Source of the DNA: Patiria pectinifera
Taxonomy: Eukaryota; Echinodermata; Asteroidea; Valvatida; Asterinidae
Direction of reading: 5' to 3'
Length of the DNA stretch: 64,000 nt
Assembly: GCA_029964075.1 (NCBI GenBank)
Contig: CM057133.1
Coordinates: forward strand, 17,384,699-17,448,698
The position numbers and the translations under genes were made by a program. The notes below the pieces were generated by a model. The model saw only the letters and a program-made list of their open reading frames with translations. It searched no databases and had not been told where the DNA came from. Shown piece after piece: positions 1 to 9,113 of the stretch; the stretch's first letter is position 1, and every line of letters begins with the position of its first letter.

Positions 1-1424
1 AAACTTGGACGGATTTTATTGTTCAGTGTCTCATGCAAAACTTTTGTATTGCTAGAAAAATAGCAAATTTATAAACAATTGTTCTTTTGCTGGGGGGGGG
101 GGGGGTTACGCTCACTGCTACTTTTACAGGAAATTATACTGCCCTCAAGTAGTTTATACCTGATTGTACGGAAGAAAGTGAAATATGAGATTATAAATAT
201 TAGTTTTAATTTAAAACAAGGTTTTTGAAATTGTTTTTTCACCAACTATGCTGATTACGTGATGTGTGCTTATGAAATGAAAACCTTCGTATTGCTTACA
301 TTTTAATTTCATTTGTTAAGATGTGTTTCATTCAAAATATTTTTGTCAGAACTTATATTGTGCATTTACGTATTATGCAATTAGCATATCTTTAATACAT
401 TCCTGATTTTACAATTTATATTTGGTATAAACTTCAAGTTCTTTGTGCAACAGTTTTAAGAGGTTTTTTGAATTGTTTCTTTATTAATTTTTACGTACTT
501 TTTCTCTTCCATTTTCTTCAAGCATTTATTTGCCTTTGTTTCTGGGAGTAATTTTCCATATTACTCCATGTGGTTATCCATAAATTTCTGGTATTCATAC
601 AGTCTGCATTTGATGCTATGTTAAGATAGTTTTGGTGTTTTTTTTTCTGGTTTCCATGATATCAAATTATTCCATTTTTTTATACAAAGTACTACGTGTA
701 TATTATAAACCTCTAGTTTTAAAACAATATTCCAAAGGATGTAAACAAAATTCAAATTGGTTGTTGTCACTTTATCAATTATCAACAGCCTTGTGATGAT
801 ATCGAAACTTCTTTCCAGCAAATTTAGCATTTTCATCATTTTCACTTCTTAGTTTATACAATGTATATGTATACCACTTTTCTGTTGAAGTTGGTTTTCT
901 TTGGGGTTTTGGTGTTATGATTTTATATTTATTCTTTTGCTTGATAATAATATGAACAACTCAACAGATAGCGAGCATTGTCAACCTGAAAGCAATAATA
1001 AGAATGAAAATAAAATTGTATATTTGATGGTAACTTTTGAATTTGCTTCTGTGTAAAACTACTTTTTAAATGTGCTAAAACTCAGTGACTTTTGTTAAAA
1101 TTACCAAGTTTTTGCTTAAAAATTAGGTCGCTTGAGGGCGCACTCACCATTTTACATGCCGTACTGCAGCTAGCTCCAGCGCAGATTCGGATGCCGAAAT
1201 TGCTGAAAGTTTTTCGTACATTTTTATTACTCTATTTAGCCTGTGAAATTGTTCAGTCATGTCAGTGACTGTTTATATATTTAGTAGTTCTTAAACCCGT
1301 GGAAGATCGACTACGTGGAGTAGAATAACCGGTAAATACCAATACCTGCATGCAGTGTTGTGTTCGTTTTTTATTCACTATTTTACACGTAGGGCTACAC
1401 GGCAGTGGCTGTAGTTCTTTCTAA
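1..1424. other. AT-rich intergenic flank, no gene seen
   Basis: This stretch is AT-rich with short runs of A and T and a G-homopolymer at 92-105. The open frames here are short and of simple composition, and I recognise no protein. On the - strand an ATG at 1151-1153 is followed directly by a good splice-donor match (GTGAGT), but no exon can be built around it. Confidence 0.5.
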
Positions 1425-1721
1425 TTAGAAGGCAACCCGTGTGTTTTTTAGTTCTAGCGCTTTCATTTCTTGGGTCTTCTTAAAGCAATGGGATTTGGCA
1501 TGTTTGGATGGGCCCCGTGATAAAGCCTTATCGCAAATAGCAAAATACACTGCTGCGCAAAGCAGAATAATTAAGGGGGATGAGCAGCCTTCTGATTTCA
1601 GCATGTTCAGCATGTTCAGAAGCAGGGGAAAAGAACCACACATGATTACACTGAGTTCGAACGCGCATGCCATCGCCTCCGTGGTATTTGTTAAGCCATG
1701 CGGCGTACGCATCAACAGCAT
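1425..1721 (-). other. Possible small divergent ORF or transcript (98 codons)
   Basis: I do not recognise this protein. The frame lies in a locally GC-richer block. It contains two hydrophobic stretches (around LSVIMCGSFPLLLNML and PLIILLCAAVYFAIC) and a basic C-terminal third. About 70 bases upstream on the same strand is a TATA-like TTATAAAT, and further up is the reverse-oriented ZNF143-like site. A transcript divergent from TMEM230 is therefore conceivable. Against it, the opposite strand is also open for about 100 codons over the same bases, and nothing confirms translation. Function unknown. Confidence 0.12.
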
Positions 1722-1807
1722 ACGTACGCGGTCAATGTCCCTGTCTTCCCGGTCGTGATGCTCTCGGATTTTGCTAATTGAGATAAGGATTTATAAACTT
1801 CTCGATA

Positions 1808-1840
1808 TTCGCAATGCATTTTGGGATTGGATGACAAACA
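1808..1840 (-). promoter_or_regulatory. ZNF143/THAP11-like site, reverse copy
   Basis: On the - strand this reads roughly ATCCCAAAATGCATTGCG. It resembles the vertebrate ZNF143/THAP11 promoter consensus, with TCCCA followed by ATGC then TTGCG. It forms a 33-34-base inverted pair with 2400-2433. The resemblance is seen by eye; factor binding is inferred. Confidence 0.35.
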
Positions 1841-2097
1841 AATCAGGCGATTTGTGCACAAACCTATGGGGCCAAGTACCAGTTACAACTTTCATTTGTT
1901 GATTCCTCCTCGTTTTATATCAAGAATTTAATGATTACTTGTTCACACATTTTTGCACTGCTGGTAATTTGACATATTATCATTAAAAATATCATTTTTA
2001 AAGCCTATTACTATTATTAGAATGCAGAACATTGCGGGAATTCCCTTTTTTTCATATTAGAGACCAGTTTCATTACTTCTGAATGAGCCTTCTCATA

Positions 2098-2205
2098 ATG
2101 ACCAATCAGAATCAAGATGTCAGGCTCACACCCCTAACACTGACCAATCACAAAGGGCCTGCAAGCTCCCACCCCCTACACTGACCAATCACACAAGGCC
2201 TGATG
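2098..2205. promoter_or_regulatory. Cluster of three CCAAT boxes in tandem about 41-42 bp apart
   Basis: CCAAT occurs at 2102-2106, 2144-2148 and 2185-2189, each in an ACCAATCA context. The last two sit inside a recognisable repeat unit (CTGACCAATCACA). The flanks ACCAATCAGA and ACCAATCACA fit NF-Y sites. The cluster lies about 700 bases upstream of the TMEM230 start codon and between two ZNF143-like sites, so a promoter role is plausible. A plain tandem repeat is the alternative. Confidence 0.35.
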
Positions 2206-2399
2206 ACTGGTATCCTGAAATTAATTTAAAATTATTTAATTTTTATTTCTGAAGTTGAAAACTGTCAAATTTTATTTACATATTAATTATTATTATATTT
2301 CTAAAATCATATTCCTTAACAGGTTTATCAATGATCACTTAATCCTGGAAAAATAATGAAGAAAATCTATTTTAAAGCTTGACTGGACCGATACCCCCA

Positions 2400-2433
2400 T
2401 TGTTTGTCATCAATTCCCATGATGCATTGCGAA
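2400..2433 (+). promoter_or_regulatory. ZNF143/THAP11-like site upstream of TMEM230
   Basis: The + strand carries ATTCCCATGATGCATTGCG, close to the conserved ZNF143/THAP11 promoter motif. It is the inverted partner of 1808-1840; the similarity extends a further dozen bases (TTGTTTGTCATC). It sits just upstream of the region where the non-coding first exon of TMEM230 would be expected. Confidence 0.4.
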
Positions 2434-2460
2434 ACGTGCCTCGCATAAAAACACACAGAA

Positions 2461-2570
2461 TTAGGTAGGGACTGAAAACCCAATCCACATATTGGCCCAG
2501 GCGGGATTCGAACCCAGGTCACAGCGGTGGAAGGCGAGGAAAGAACCGCTGCACCAACCTGACTCCCTGA
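2461..2570 (-). repeat. tRNA-derived SINE fragment (family 1)
   Basis: Read on the - strand, this contains a tRNA-like head. A GGTTGGTGCAGCGG A-box-like stretch is followed about 45 bases later by the B-box GGTTCGAATCC. The segment GTGGAAGGCGAGGAAA is shared with a second copy at 47925-48023, which shows an interspersed family rather than a tRNA gene. Confidence 0.6.
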
Positions 2571-2908
2571 GTATTACAGAAACCCAAAGCGTGCTAGCTA
2601 GCAAGAAGGGACACTCGGGAAGAAGCTGTGCTGTTTGACAAAATAATGCTCCAGTAATATAAAAATGCAACTGAGTGTTAAGTCCATGAGCCATTTATAC
2701 ACAGCATGCGCGGCAACCGTACATGGCAGTAATGGTTTCATGGCCAAATACATCAATCAGTTGCCAGATTTCTTGATAAATGTATGGTTAGTCCAAAAGC
2801 TCTAAACTTTTCAAACTGCATCGATTACTTGTATGGGGATCACACCAAACACTGTACTCTTCATTGGTCATTTTATTCTCCAGGATTTGATTTTGGACAC
2901 TGTGTACC

Positions 2909-2992
2909 ATGGCTAGAAGAATGAATGCCGACAAAAGCAGTGTGAAGTACACGCGCATGACAGACACAGGAGATGGCTACATAGACTTACAG
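2909..2992 (+). CDS. TMEM230: TMEM230 coding exon 1
   Basis: This exon holds 28 codons, from MARRMNADKSSVKY to GYIDLQ, and ends in phase 0 at a GTAAAA donor. Its last residues match the conserved DDGYIDLQ motif of the family. Confidence 0.9.
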
Positions 2993-3821
2993 GTAAAAAT
3001 AACCTCAAAAATTAAGTTCTCCTAATTCCTACAAATCAGGGTCAGTACCACATGCCAACTAGCAAATAAGCAACCCTAACCCCCTAGGCCCTTTTTGTTA
3101 GGAACCATCCTCAATCCTCCAAAATTTGTTCTTATGTTCACAGGAAGGATACCCAGCACCCCAATCCCTCAAAATAATCAGGCAGTCCTGCCTCTCAAAA
3201 TGCATTCATCCGCAATCCTCCGCAATCCTCCTCTTCTTCAAACACCAGTCGTTCTCAATCCTCCAAAATCCTCATGTGCTTCAACACCATCCAGTCTCAA
3301 TCCTCCACAATCCTCATGCTTCTCAATTACCATTCATCTCAATCCTCCACAATCCTCCACGAGGATTTTGGACGATTGAGGAGAGTTTAAGGGTTGGTAT
3401 TTTCACTTGGTTCAGAGTGCAAATAGCTGGTGAGTCGAAGCATCGTGGAACGATAGGCATGTCCAGCTGACATGCGCTAAATTCTGTAAAAGAGAAAAGA
3501 TTTACATGTACAAGTCAAATCACCGTTTTTCTTTGTTTAATTCCAAAATTGGACTAGTTCGCAAGAAGACCCACCAAAGTTCCCTGGAAGTCCATCGGAG
3601 TGGCCTGCCTCCTCATGGCCATGGGCACCACGCTACTGACCATCGGTGCCCTGCTGGTGACGGGACACATTGACACTAAGTACCAGGACAGGATGTGGCC
3701 AATACTGGTACTCGGCACGCTGCTGTTCATTCCGGGGTTCTACCATGTCAGGCTGGCGGTGTACGCCTACAGGGGTTACCGGGGATATTCGTTTGACGAC
3801 ATCCCGGACTATGATGACTGA
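2909..3821 (+). CDS. TMEM230: TMEM230 (transmembrane protein 230), spliced CDS of two exons
   Basis: Joining 2909-2992 and 3558-3821 gives a 115-residue protein; the human protein is 120 residues. The N-terminal exon has the family's SSVKYTRM and DTGDGYIDLQ segments. The second exon begins FARRPTKVPWKSIG, has a first hydrophobic helix (about residues 42-62) and a second (about 74-90), and ends with the diagnostic PGFYH...GYRGYSFDDIPDYDD tail. TMEM230 is a two-pass membrane protein of endosomes and secretory or synaptic vesicles involved in vesicle trafficking. The start sits in a good context (ACCATGG). An acceptor (TTCTCCAG) at 2877-2884 implies a non-coding upstream exon. The 565-bp intron holds a CAATCCTCC repeat. 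The first clear AATAAA downstream is only at 6121. Confidence 0.93.
3070..3397. repeat. CAATCCTCC-rich interspersed repeat in the TMEM230 intron
   Basis: The stretch CCTCAATCCTCCAAAATCCT and variants recur about seven times, and the last copy is inverted (GAGGATTTTGGACGATTGAG). The left edge resembles the start of the copy at 44405-44650 (CCCTAAC, then CTTTTTG, then TAGGA). A third, more diverged copy lies at 4720-5060. Confidence 0.6.
3558..3821 (+). CDS. TMEM230: TMEM230 coding exon 2
   Basis: The exon follows an ACTAG acceptor, opens in phase 0 with FARRPTKVPWKS, and runs 87 codons to a TGA. It encodes both membrane segments and the conserved acidic-aromatic C-terminus. Confidence 0.92.
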   Translation, partial: FARRPTKVPWKSIGVACLLMAMGTTLLTIGALLVTGHIDTKYQDRMWPILVLGTLLFIPGFYHVRLAVYAYRGYRGYSFDDIPDYDD

Positions 3822-3868
3822 GTTTGGACGAGGCGAGTGGTCAAGCTTCGCCAGCAGTACTTAAGGCC

Positions 3869-4229
3869 CCCCCAAAAAAGTCTCCGGTTTCTGGTATGCG
3901 CGCGCGTCGCCGTAGCCATGCGTGTCGGCAAAATGAAAAAGTTTTTTTTTCAATGAAAGATGTCTCAAAACCGCCAAACTCACTGGTTTGACTGGAATCC
4001 TGCTGCTGCACAATTTTAACATGTTTTTGGATGGGGTTATGATCAGGAATAAGCTTTATGTGGCCTCTCTGGACTCCCATATATTTGCACTAAGTTTAGT
4101 CGGGAACCATTTGCAGTCATCAGCCAACATTTGAGGCAAAAAAAATCAGGTAAAAAAAAAAAAGCCGCGTCGCCGCACCACTTTTTGGGCAAGCTCCATA
4201 CCAGAAACCGGAGACTTTTTTTTTTTTGG
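3869..4229. mobile_element. MITE with TIR AAAAGTCTCCGGTTTCTGGT, copy 1
   Basis: The ends are inverted: AAAAAAGTCTCCGGTTTCTG on the left and its complement followed by a T-run and GGCC on the right. The interior (CCGCACCACTTTT, CAGCAGGATTCCAGTCAAAC on the - strand) is shared with the inverted copy at 8763-9113. It has no coding capacity. Target duplication is unclear. Confidence 0.75.
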
Positions 4230-6398
4230 CCTAATGGACCGATGCCAAAACAACTTTGAAATCATCTATCGAATGATGATTTCTGAGCTGTATTGAAATA
4301 TAAGAAAAAATGTATTTTTTATTTTCTATAATTTGTTTTAAATTCTTTCTGGTAAAAATGGAAGGACAACCCCACAACTCTTGAGTAGTCGAGTACTCGT
4401 GAGTAGTTAACCGAATTCCCATAAAAACAGAAAAATGACGTCTACGTTTATCAGTGTGACGTGAAGTAACTTACAAGCAAGTTGCATGCAAGTCACAGCA
4501 CATTCTTCAGCACTGAGATATCCGTACTGTGCGATGTCTTGGTTCATTTACTTAATTTTTTGTTTTTGGACGAATGGAATCCTAGGGAGAGAGGTGGAGG
4601 GAGTGATTCCCTGTTTGCAGGGGACGTATTAAGCCATGAACCCTAAACCCTAGATTGCTACTCGCGAGTACCTGCTTCTAATCTGGCACATAAATAACCC
4701 AATCGGTCTGAGCAGGATTAATTCTGGGCAGTGGGTCGCATTTGAATGGGGGTCACAGTGGTGGAAGACCAGGAAAGTACCTCTGCGTCGGAATCACTCC
4801 TTGGAAAAGTACCCAAGATCACAAGTTTTCTGTGCGACAAAATTGAAAATTGTAGGGATCTTGTTGAAGAAGAGCATGGATTAAGAGCATGGCAAGGAAT
4901 GGGATTTCTGCTCTTAGATTTATTCCAAGGGGGCAAAATTTCAGCAGTTGACTTTAACCTTCCCAAATCCTCTGAACCCCTCTTTGCAAAATGGAGGATT
5001 TTGCAGGATTGAGGCCATATGGAAAAAAAATGTGGCTGATTTTGGAGGATGCACTGTGTCAAGGTCTTAGGCTAGACCTTGTGTTGTTTATGCTCAGCCG
5101 TGCATAAAGTTAGGCCTAGATTATTTCTGTGGTAATTTATGGTATTAAAATGTTGTGTCATGATCACTGTAGTCTGACCACACAAAATACAACTGCCTTG
5201 TTACAGCTGCATGTGTTGTGCAGTTCCCCAAAGGTTATTGTGACTGGTACCTCAAATAGCAATATTATAGTGATGTGTTATGTGGTGTTAAATGGTGTAA
5301 GGGATGAGGGTGGTTTACACTGACCTCTATACTTACTGGACTGGCCGACAGTGCCCAGCTTTGAAGCAGCCATGCGCTATCTTGGGTCACTCATGACCCA
5401 TGCATTGTAAACACACGTGTTTTCAATGGTACACGTAGTTGGTATGGAATTTTCTTCTTCACGGAATATAAGAATTCTATTTTCTGATCACCTTGACAGA
5501 TTTAAACAGTCCTTGTACTGGCCAGCATAAAAAAACCAACGGATTAAAAAATATAAGGGGAATCATTGTCGTATGTAAAAAAAACAAACCCAGCACCCCT
5601 CCACTACAGTACATGGATGTCTAGGAGATCCAAATGGCAGATCAGTAGCTTCAATGTGCAGTGACCAATTAGTGTGTATCACAGCCAGTGCAGTTAGTAT
5701 AGAGGACGGCGGAGGTTATATGTCAAACCAGTTTGCCTTTATCCAGAATTTACTGTTATTGATGGTAAACAAACAAGTCTTCCAAATAATCTAAAACATT
5801 TATCGGAGGAGCTTTTGTAGTTGTCACTTGCAAAAGATTGAGTTGCTAAATCCTACCATTTCTGCTTTTTAGTGTAATCTTTCTCCCAATTGTTCTGAGG
5901 AGGGAGGAAAAAACCCCTCTCCGAATTAAGAGCTCGAACATCCATTAACAGAAATTCAGACAGAATTTTTGATTCCCAAGAATATTTATTGATACATGAC
6001 CTATAAGGAATCATCCGAACGGTACAAATACATTATACAAGTAGAAATACATTGAACAAATAATGTAAAAAAATGTAATCACAGTTATAGACAACAGTGT
6101 AAGCAGAATTCATTGTTGCAAATAAAAGTCTATTTCTAAACATCTACACCGTTAAGTTCGTGTTAAATTTGGTATATTCGGTGAATTATTTCTTACAGTG
6201 TAACATGGTGGACTGCCCTGATCGGGCTTTGAATGGACATTGAAAAGCTAATACTCCTACTCAATTGTCAGTGTATATATTCATTGATATCACAAATTCA
6301 GGACAAGCCTGGCGATATTTGTATAGATTTTTACAGGTGCAGCTATAACATCACAGGATCCAAAGACAAAAAATTTAAGTGTACATTAAACAGTTCTA
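4230..6398. other. Intergenic, no gene; diverged CAATCCTCC repeat copy at 4720-5060
   Basis: Bases 4720-5060 contain AAAATGGAGGATTTTGCAGG and TTTTGGAGGATGCACTGTG, an inverted relative of the repeat in the TMEM230 intron. The rest is AT-rich and no protein is recognised. AATAAA at 6121-6126 is the first canonical poly(A) signal downstream of TMEM230, but its distance of 2.3 kb makes the assignment weak. Confidence 0.45.
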
Positions 6399-6743
6399 CA
6401 GGGTGGTTAACAAAAAAAATTACACTTTCTTTTCAGACGCAGGTTTCTCAAAATTGGGGAGACACGTTGAGATTGTTTTAAGATATTCCTACACAACATG
6501 ATCTTGGTGATATAGGGTGAAAAAGGCTGTTAAAATAAAATCTGAATTAAGAAATGCGGCCTTTTACAGAAATATGGTCAAAAACCAGTTTGTCCACAAG
6601 CGTGCATGAGATATGGTCATTGTTATTGCTGTTCTTTGTGCATGCAGTGCTGTTGTTTTGACCATGTCTCATAGACTTGTGTGTGGAAAAACTTGAGAAA
6701 TCTGCGTCTGAAAAAGTGTGAACTTTGTTTTTGAACCACCCTG
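6399..6743. mobile_element. TA-flanked MITE with CAGGGTGGTT ends (Tc1/mariner type)
   Basis: The left end CAGGGTGGTTAACAAAAAAA and the right end (complement CAGGGTGGTTCAAAAACAAA) form imperfect inverted repeats. These continue for about 45 bases into a shared TTTCAGACGCAG. TA flanks both ends (6397-6398 and 6744-6745), as expected for Tc1/mariner target duplication. The 345-bp element is non-coding. Confidence 0.75.
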
Positions 6744-7223
6744 TACTTTACTAAACTACAGGTGTTATTATTTTATGATTCAACTTTTTAAAAGTGATTC
6801 CAAAAATGTGTGCAATAGCAATCAAATACTGGATGCTGTTCATTTTAGTCGAATGCAATTTTCTTTTCTTTTTTCAGGGTATTGTATTAAACCATTTAGA
6901 AGAAAGAAAATATGTGAATGAAATTCTTAAATTTTCAACAGCAGAAATATTAATAAACATTCAATGAAATACTTCTTTTAATTGTGTGTGAAACAGGTGC
7001 CAGTGTACAAAGATTAAATACAAAAGAAAGTGAAATTATTGGTGCGGTTAGCACAAACAAAAAGTTAAATGAACGTAAGTTTCTGGCAGAAAGTTATCCA
7101 ACGGACGGAATGTGCAACTGTGAATGTTTCCCTGAGATTACAGAGAATGCTGGGAAAATCAGGGATTGTTTTTTTTTTGGGGGGGGGGGGTCTAAATAAC
7201 TCTAGAGGCATCTCATATTCAAC

Positions 7224-7366
7224 CAGGCATGCAACTGGGAAGTCACAGAAAAAGAGGAAATTCAAATCTTTCCCAGACTTTGTACAGTGTTTTTCTATTT
7301 TCAATGGCACACATTGGAAGTGAAAAAAGAGGAAATCAGCTGATCCGAGGAAAAGTTGCATGCCTG
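7224..7366. mobile_element. MITE with CAGGCATGCAACT ends, copy A
   Basis: The 143-bp element starts CAGGCATGCAACT and ends AGTTGCATGCCTG, a perfect 13-bp inverted repeat. TTCAAC flanks both sides (7218-7223 and 7367-7372), a clean 6-bp target duplication. Copies lie at 7445-7597, 24217-24330 and 43087-43229. Confidence 0.85.
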
Positions 7367-7444
7367 TTCAACGTGTAAATACACGTATACTGCAAAGTGA
7401 AATATGACATCATGAAATGTTCATGGCAAAAACTGCCCGAGTTG

Positions 7445-7597
7445 CAGGCATGCAAACTTGTTTTCACATCCGCTGATTTCCTCGTTTTTTTTTTTAACTT
7501 CTCATGAATGCCATTACAAATAGAAAAACACCGTACAAAGTCTTGTATGGTTTGGAATTGCCTAATTTTCCCCCCTAAATTCCCAGTTGCATGCCTG
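7445..7597. mobile_element. MITE with CAGGCATGCAACT ends, copy B (diverged, inverted)
   Basis: It starts CAGGCATGCAAACTTG and ends CCCAGTTGCATGCCTG. The interior (CCGCTGATTTCCTCG, AACACCGTACAAAGTC) is the reverse complement of copy A, which lies only 78 bases away. No target duplication is visible. Confidence 0.75.
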
Positions 7598-7678
7598 CCT
7601 TTTTGTCAATAGAGATACTTGCAGGGTACATCTCAACTTGGTGTTAAAGTTAAAGTTCACTTAAAAGGTGCACAATTG

Positions 7679-7927
7679 TGATGCGATCAAGCTACATGAG
7701 TCGTTTGTCAACCCTGGTAAAAAATAAATTTATTACAGATTTGAAAAGAGCACCATCTCAGCATTACTGCTGTGAAAACCGCATGCTGGTACCATCTTTA
7801 GTTCAAAAATTATGGAAGTCGGAACACCAAGAGATGCGATAAAGTGATGTGATGAAGTCGCCCTATTTTGGCCTGTATCTCCAAATAAAAAATCTTGACA
7901 AATGACTCATTTAGCTTGATCGCATCA
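7679..7927. mobile_element. MITE with TGATGCGATCAAGCTA ends
   Basis: The left end TGATGCGATCAAGCTA, followed by a diverged ATGAGTCGTTTGTCA, is inverted at the right end. The 249-bp element is flanked by CAATTG on both sides (7673-7678 and 7928-7933). A partial relative is at about 41459-41495. Confidence 0.75.
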
Positions 7928-8762
7928 CAATTGATCTATTGAATGCTTATTGAGCTGAGAGCCACAGTTGAACCCCGAAAGCCACTGTGAGGTGCCAATT
8001 TGTTTGTAAAACAAGTTAGCCAAATTTGAATACACCCGTCAGGCTGCAGCCATTTTGCGTCTAGCACATACGCCCAAATTAGTACAAACGCCAAAGTTAA
8101 CGAGCACTGGATATTGTCTGAGTGGGCAAATGTCAAATAATATAATTAAAAAAATTAACTAGTTAACTACTGTCAAATAATGCATAATGTAAATACTTGT
8201 AAATGAATACGTATAATAATTATGGACAATTACGGATTAAATAAAATACCTTCATGTACATTTTTTTAAAATATATATAATTGTATAAATAATGAGTTTA
8301 AAATGCAACACCGTGCACAAGTTGGTGCAACACAAAATAAAACAGTGAATACTACTATTAACTACATTATTTTTGTGGCGTGTGAGTTACCTTGCAAAAT
8401 TTCAGAGTACCGTACATGACTAAAATAGTCGGGTTTTAAAATTGTACAGCAATTAAGACCGGACGTACATGTATCATGCCACATTAAGGTAATACTGAAT
8501 AATCTTATGAACTTCACAAAACAAATTCATCAAACTACAATGTACATTTACATTTGAATTACTATTAAAACTCAAAAGATGTATTCGTCTAAAATCATGC
8601 GACACCAGTTCTAGCATTATAGTTAAGAGTAAAACTTGCAAAGGGAACAATTAACATGTAAAAAGGATGGGACAAAATACTAACCCTAATCTCTGACTGA
8701 CATAAACAATACACTGCAGTAACGACTCAAATAAAAAAAAAAGAAACAGTAAAAACTGACAA
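7928..8762. other. Intergenic, nothing recognised
   Basis: The stretch is AT-rich with short hexanucleotide palindromes (ACATGT). I see no supported coding sequence or RNA gene. Confidence 0.4.
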
Positions 8763-9113
8763 GCCAAAAAAAAGTCTCCGGTTTCTGGTATGGAGCTTGC
8801 TCAAAAGTGGTGCGGCGACACGGCTTTTTTTTTGTTTTACTTTTTTTTCCTTCAAATGTCGGCTGATAACTGCAAATGGTGCCCGACTAAATTTAGTGCA
8901 AAATGTATTGGAGCCCAGAGGGGACACATAAAGCTTATACTCGATCGTAACCCCATCTAAAAACACGTTAAGATTGTGCAGCAGCAGGATTCCAGTCAAA
9001 CCAGTGAGTTTGGCAGTTTTGAGACATCATCTTACATTGAAAAAAAATAACTTTTTAAATTTGCCGACGCGCATGGCTACGGCGACGCGCATACCAGAGA
9101 CTTTTTTGTGGCC
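8763..9113. mobile_element. MITE with AAAAGTCTCCGGTTTCTGGT end, copy 2 (inverted to copy 1)
   Basis: This is the reverse-complement relative of 3869-4229. It opens with AAAAAAAGTCTCCGGTTTCT and GTATGGAGCTTGCTC and closes with GGCGACGCGCATACCAGAG and GGCC. The interior stretch CAGCAGGATTCCAGTCAAAC is shared. The two copies differ by scattered substitutions, so neither insertion is recent. Confidence 0.75.

Noticed and set aside
4630..4655. Telomere-like CCCTAAACCCTA
   Set aside because: Fewer than three units, within ordinary sequence; no array.
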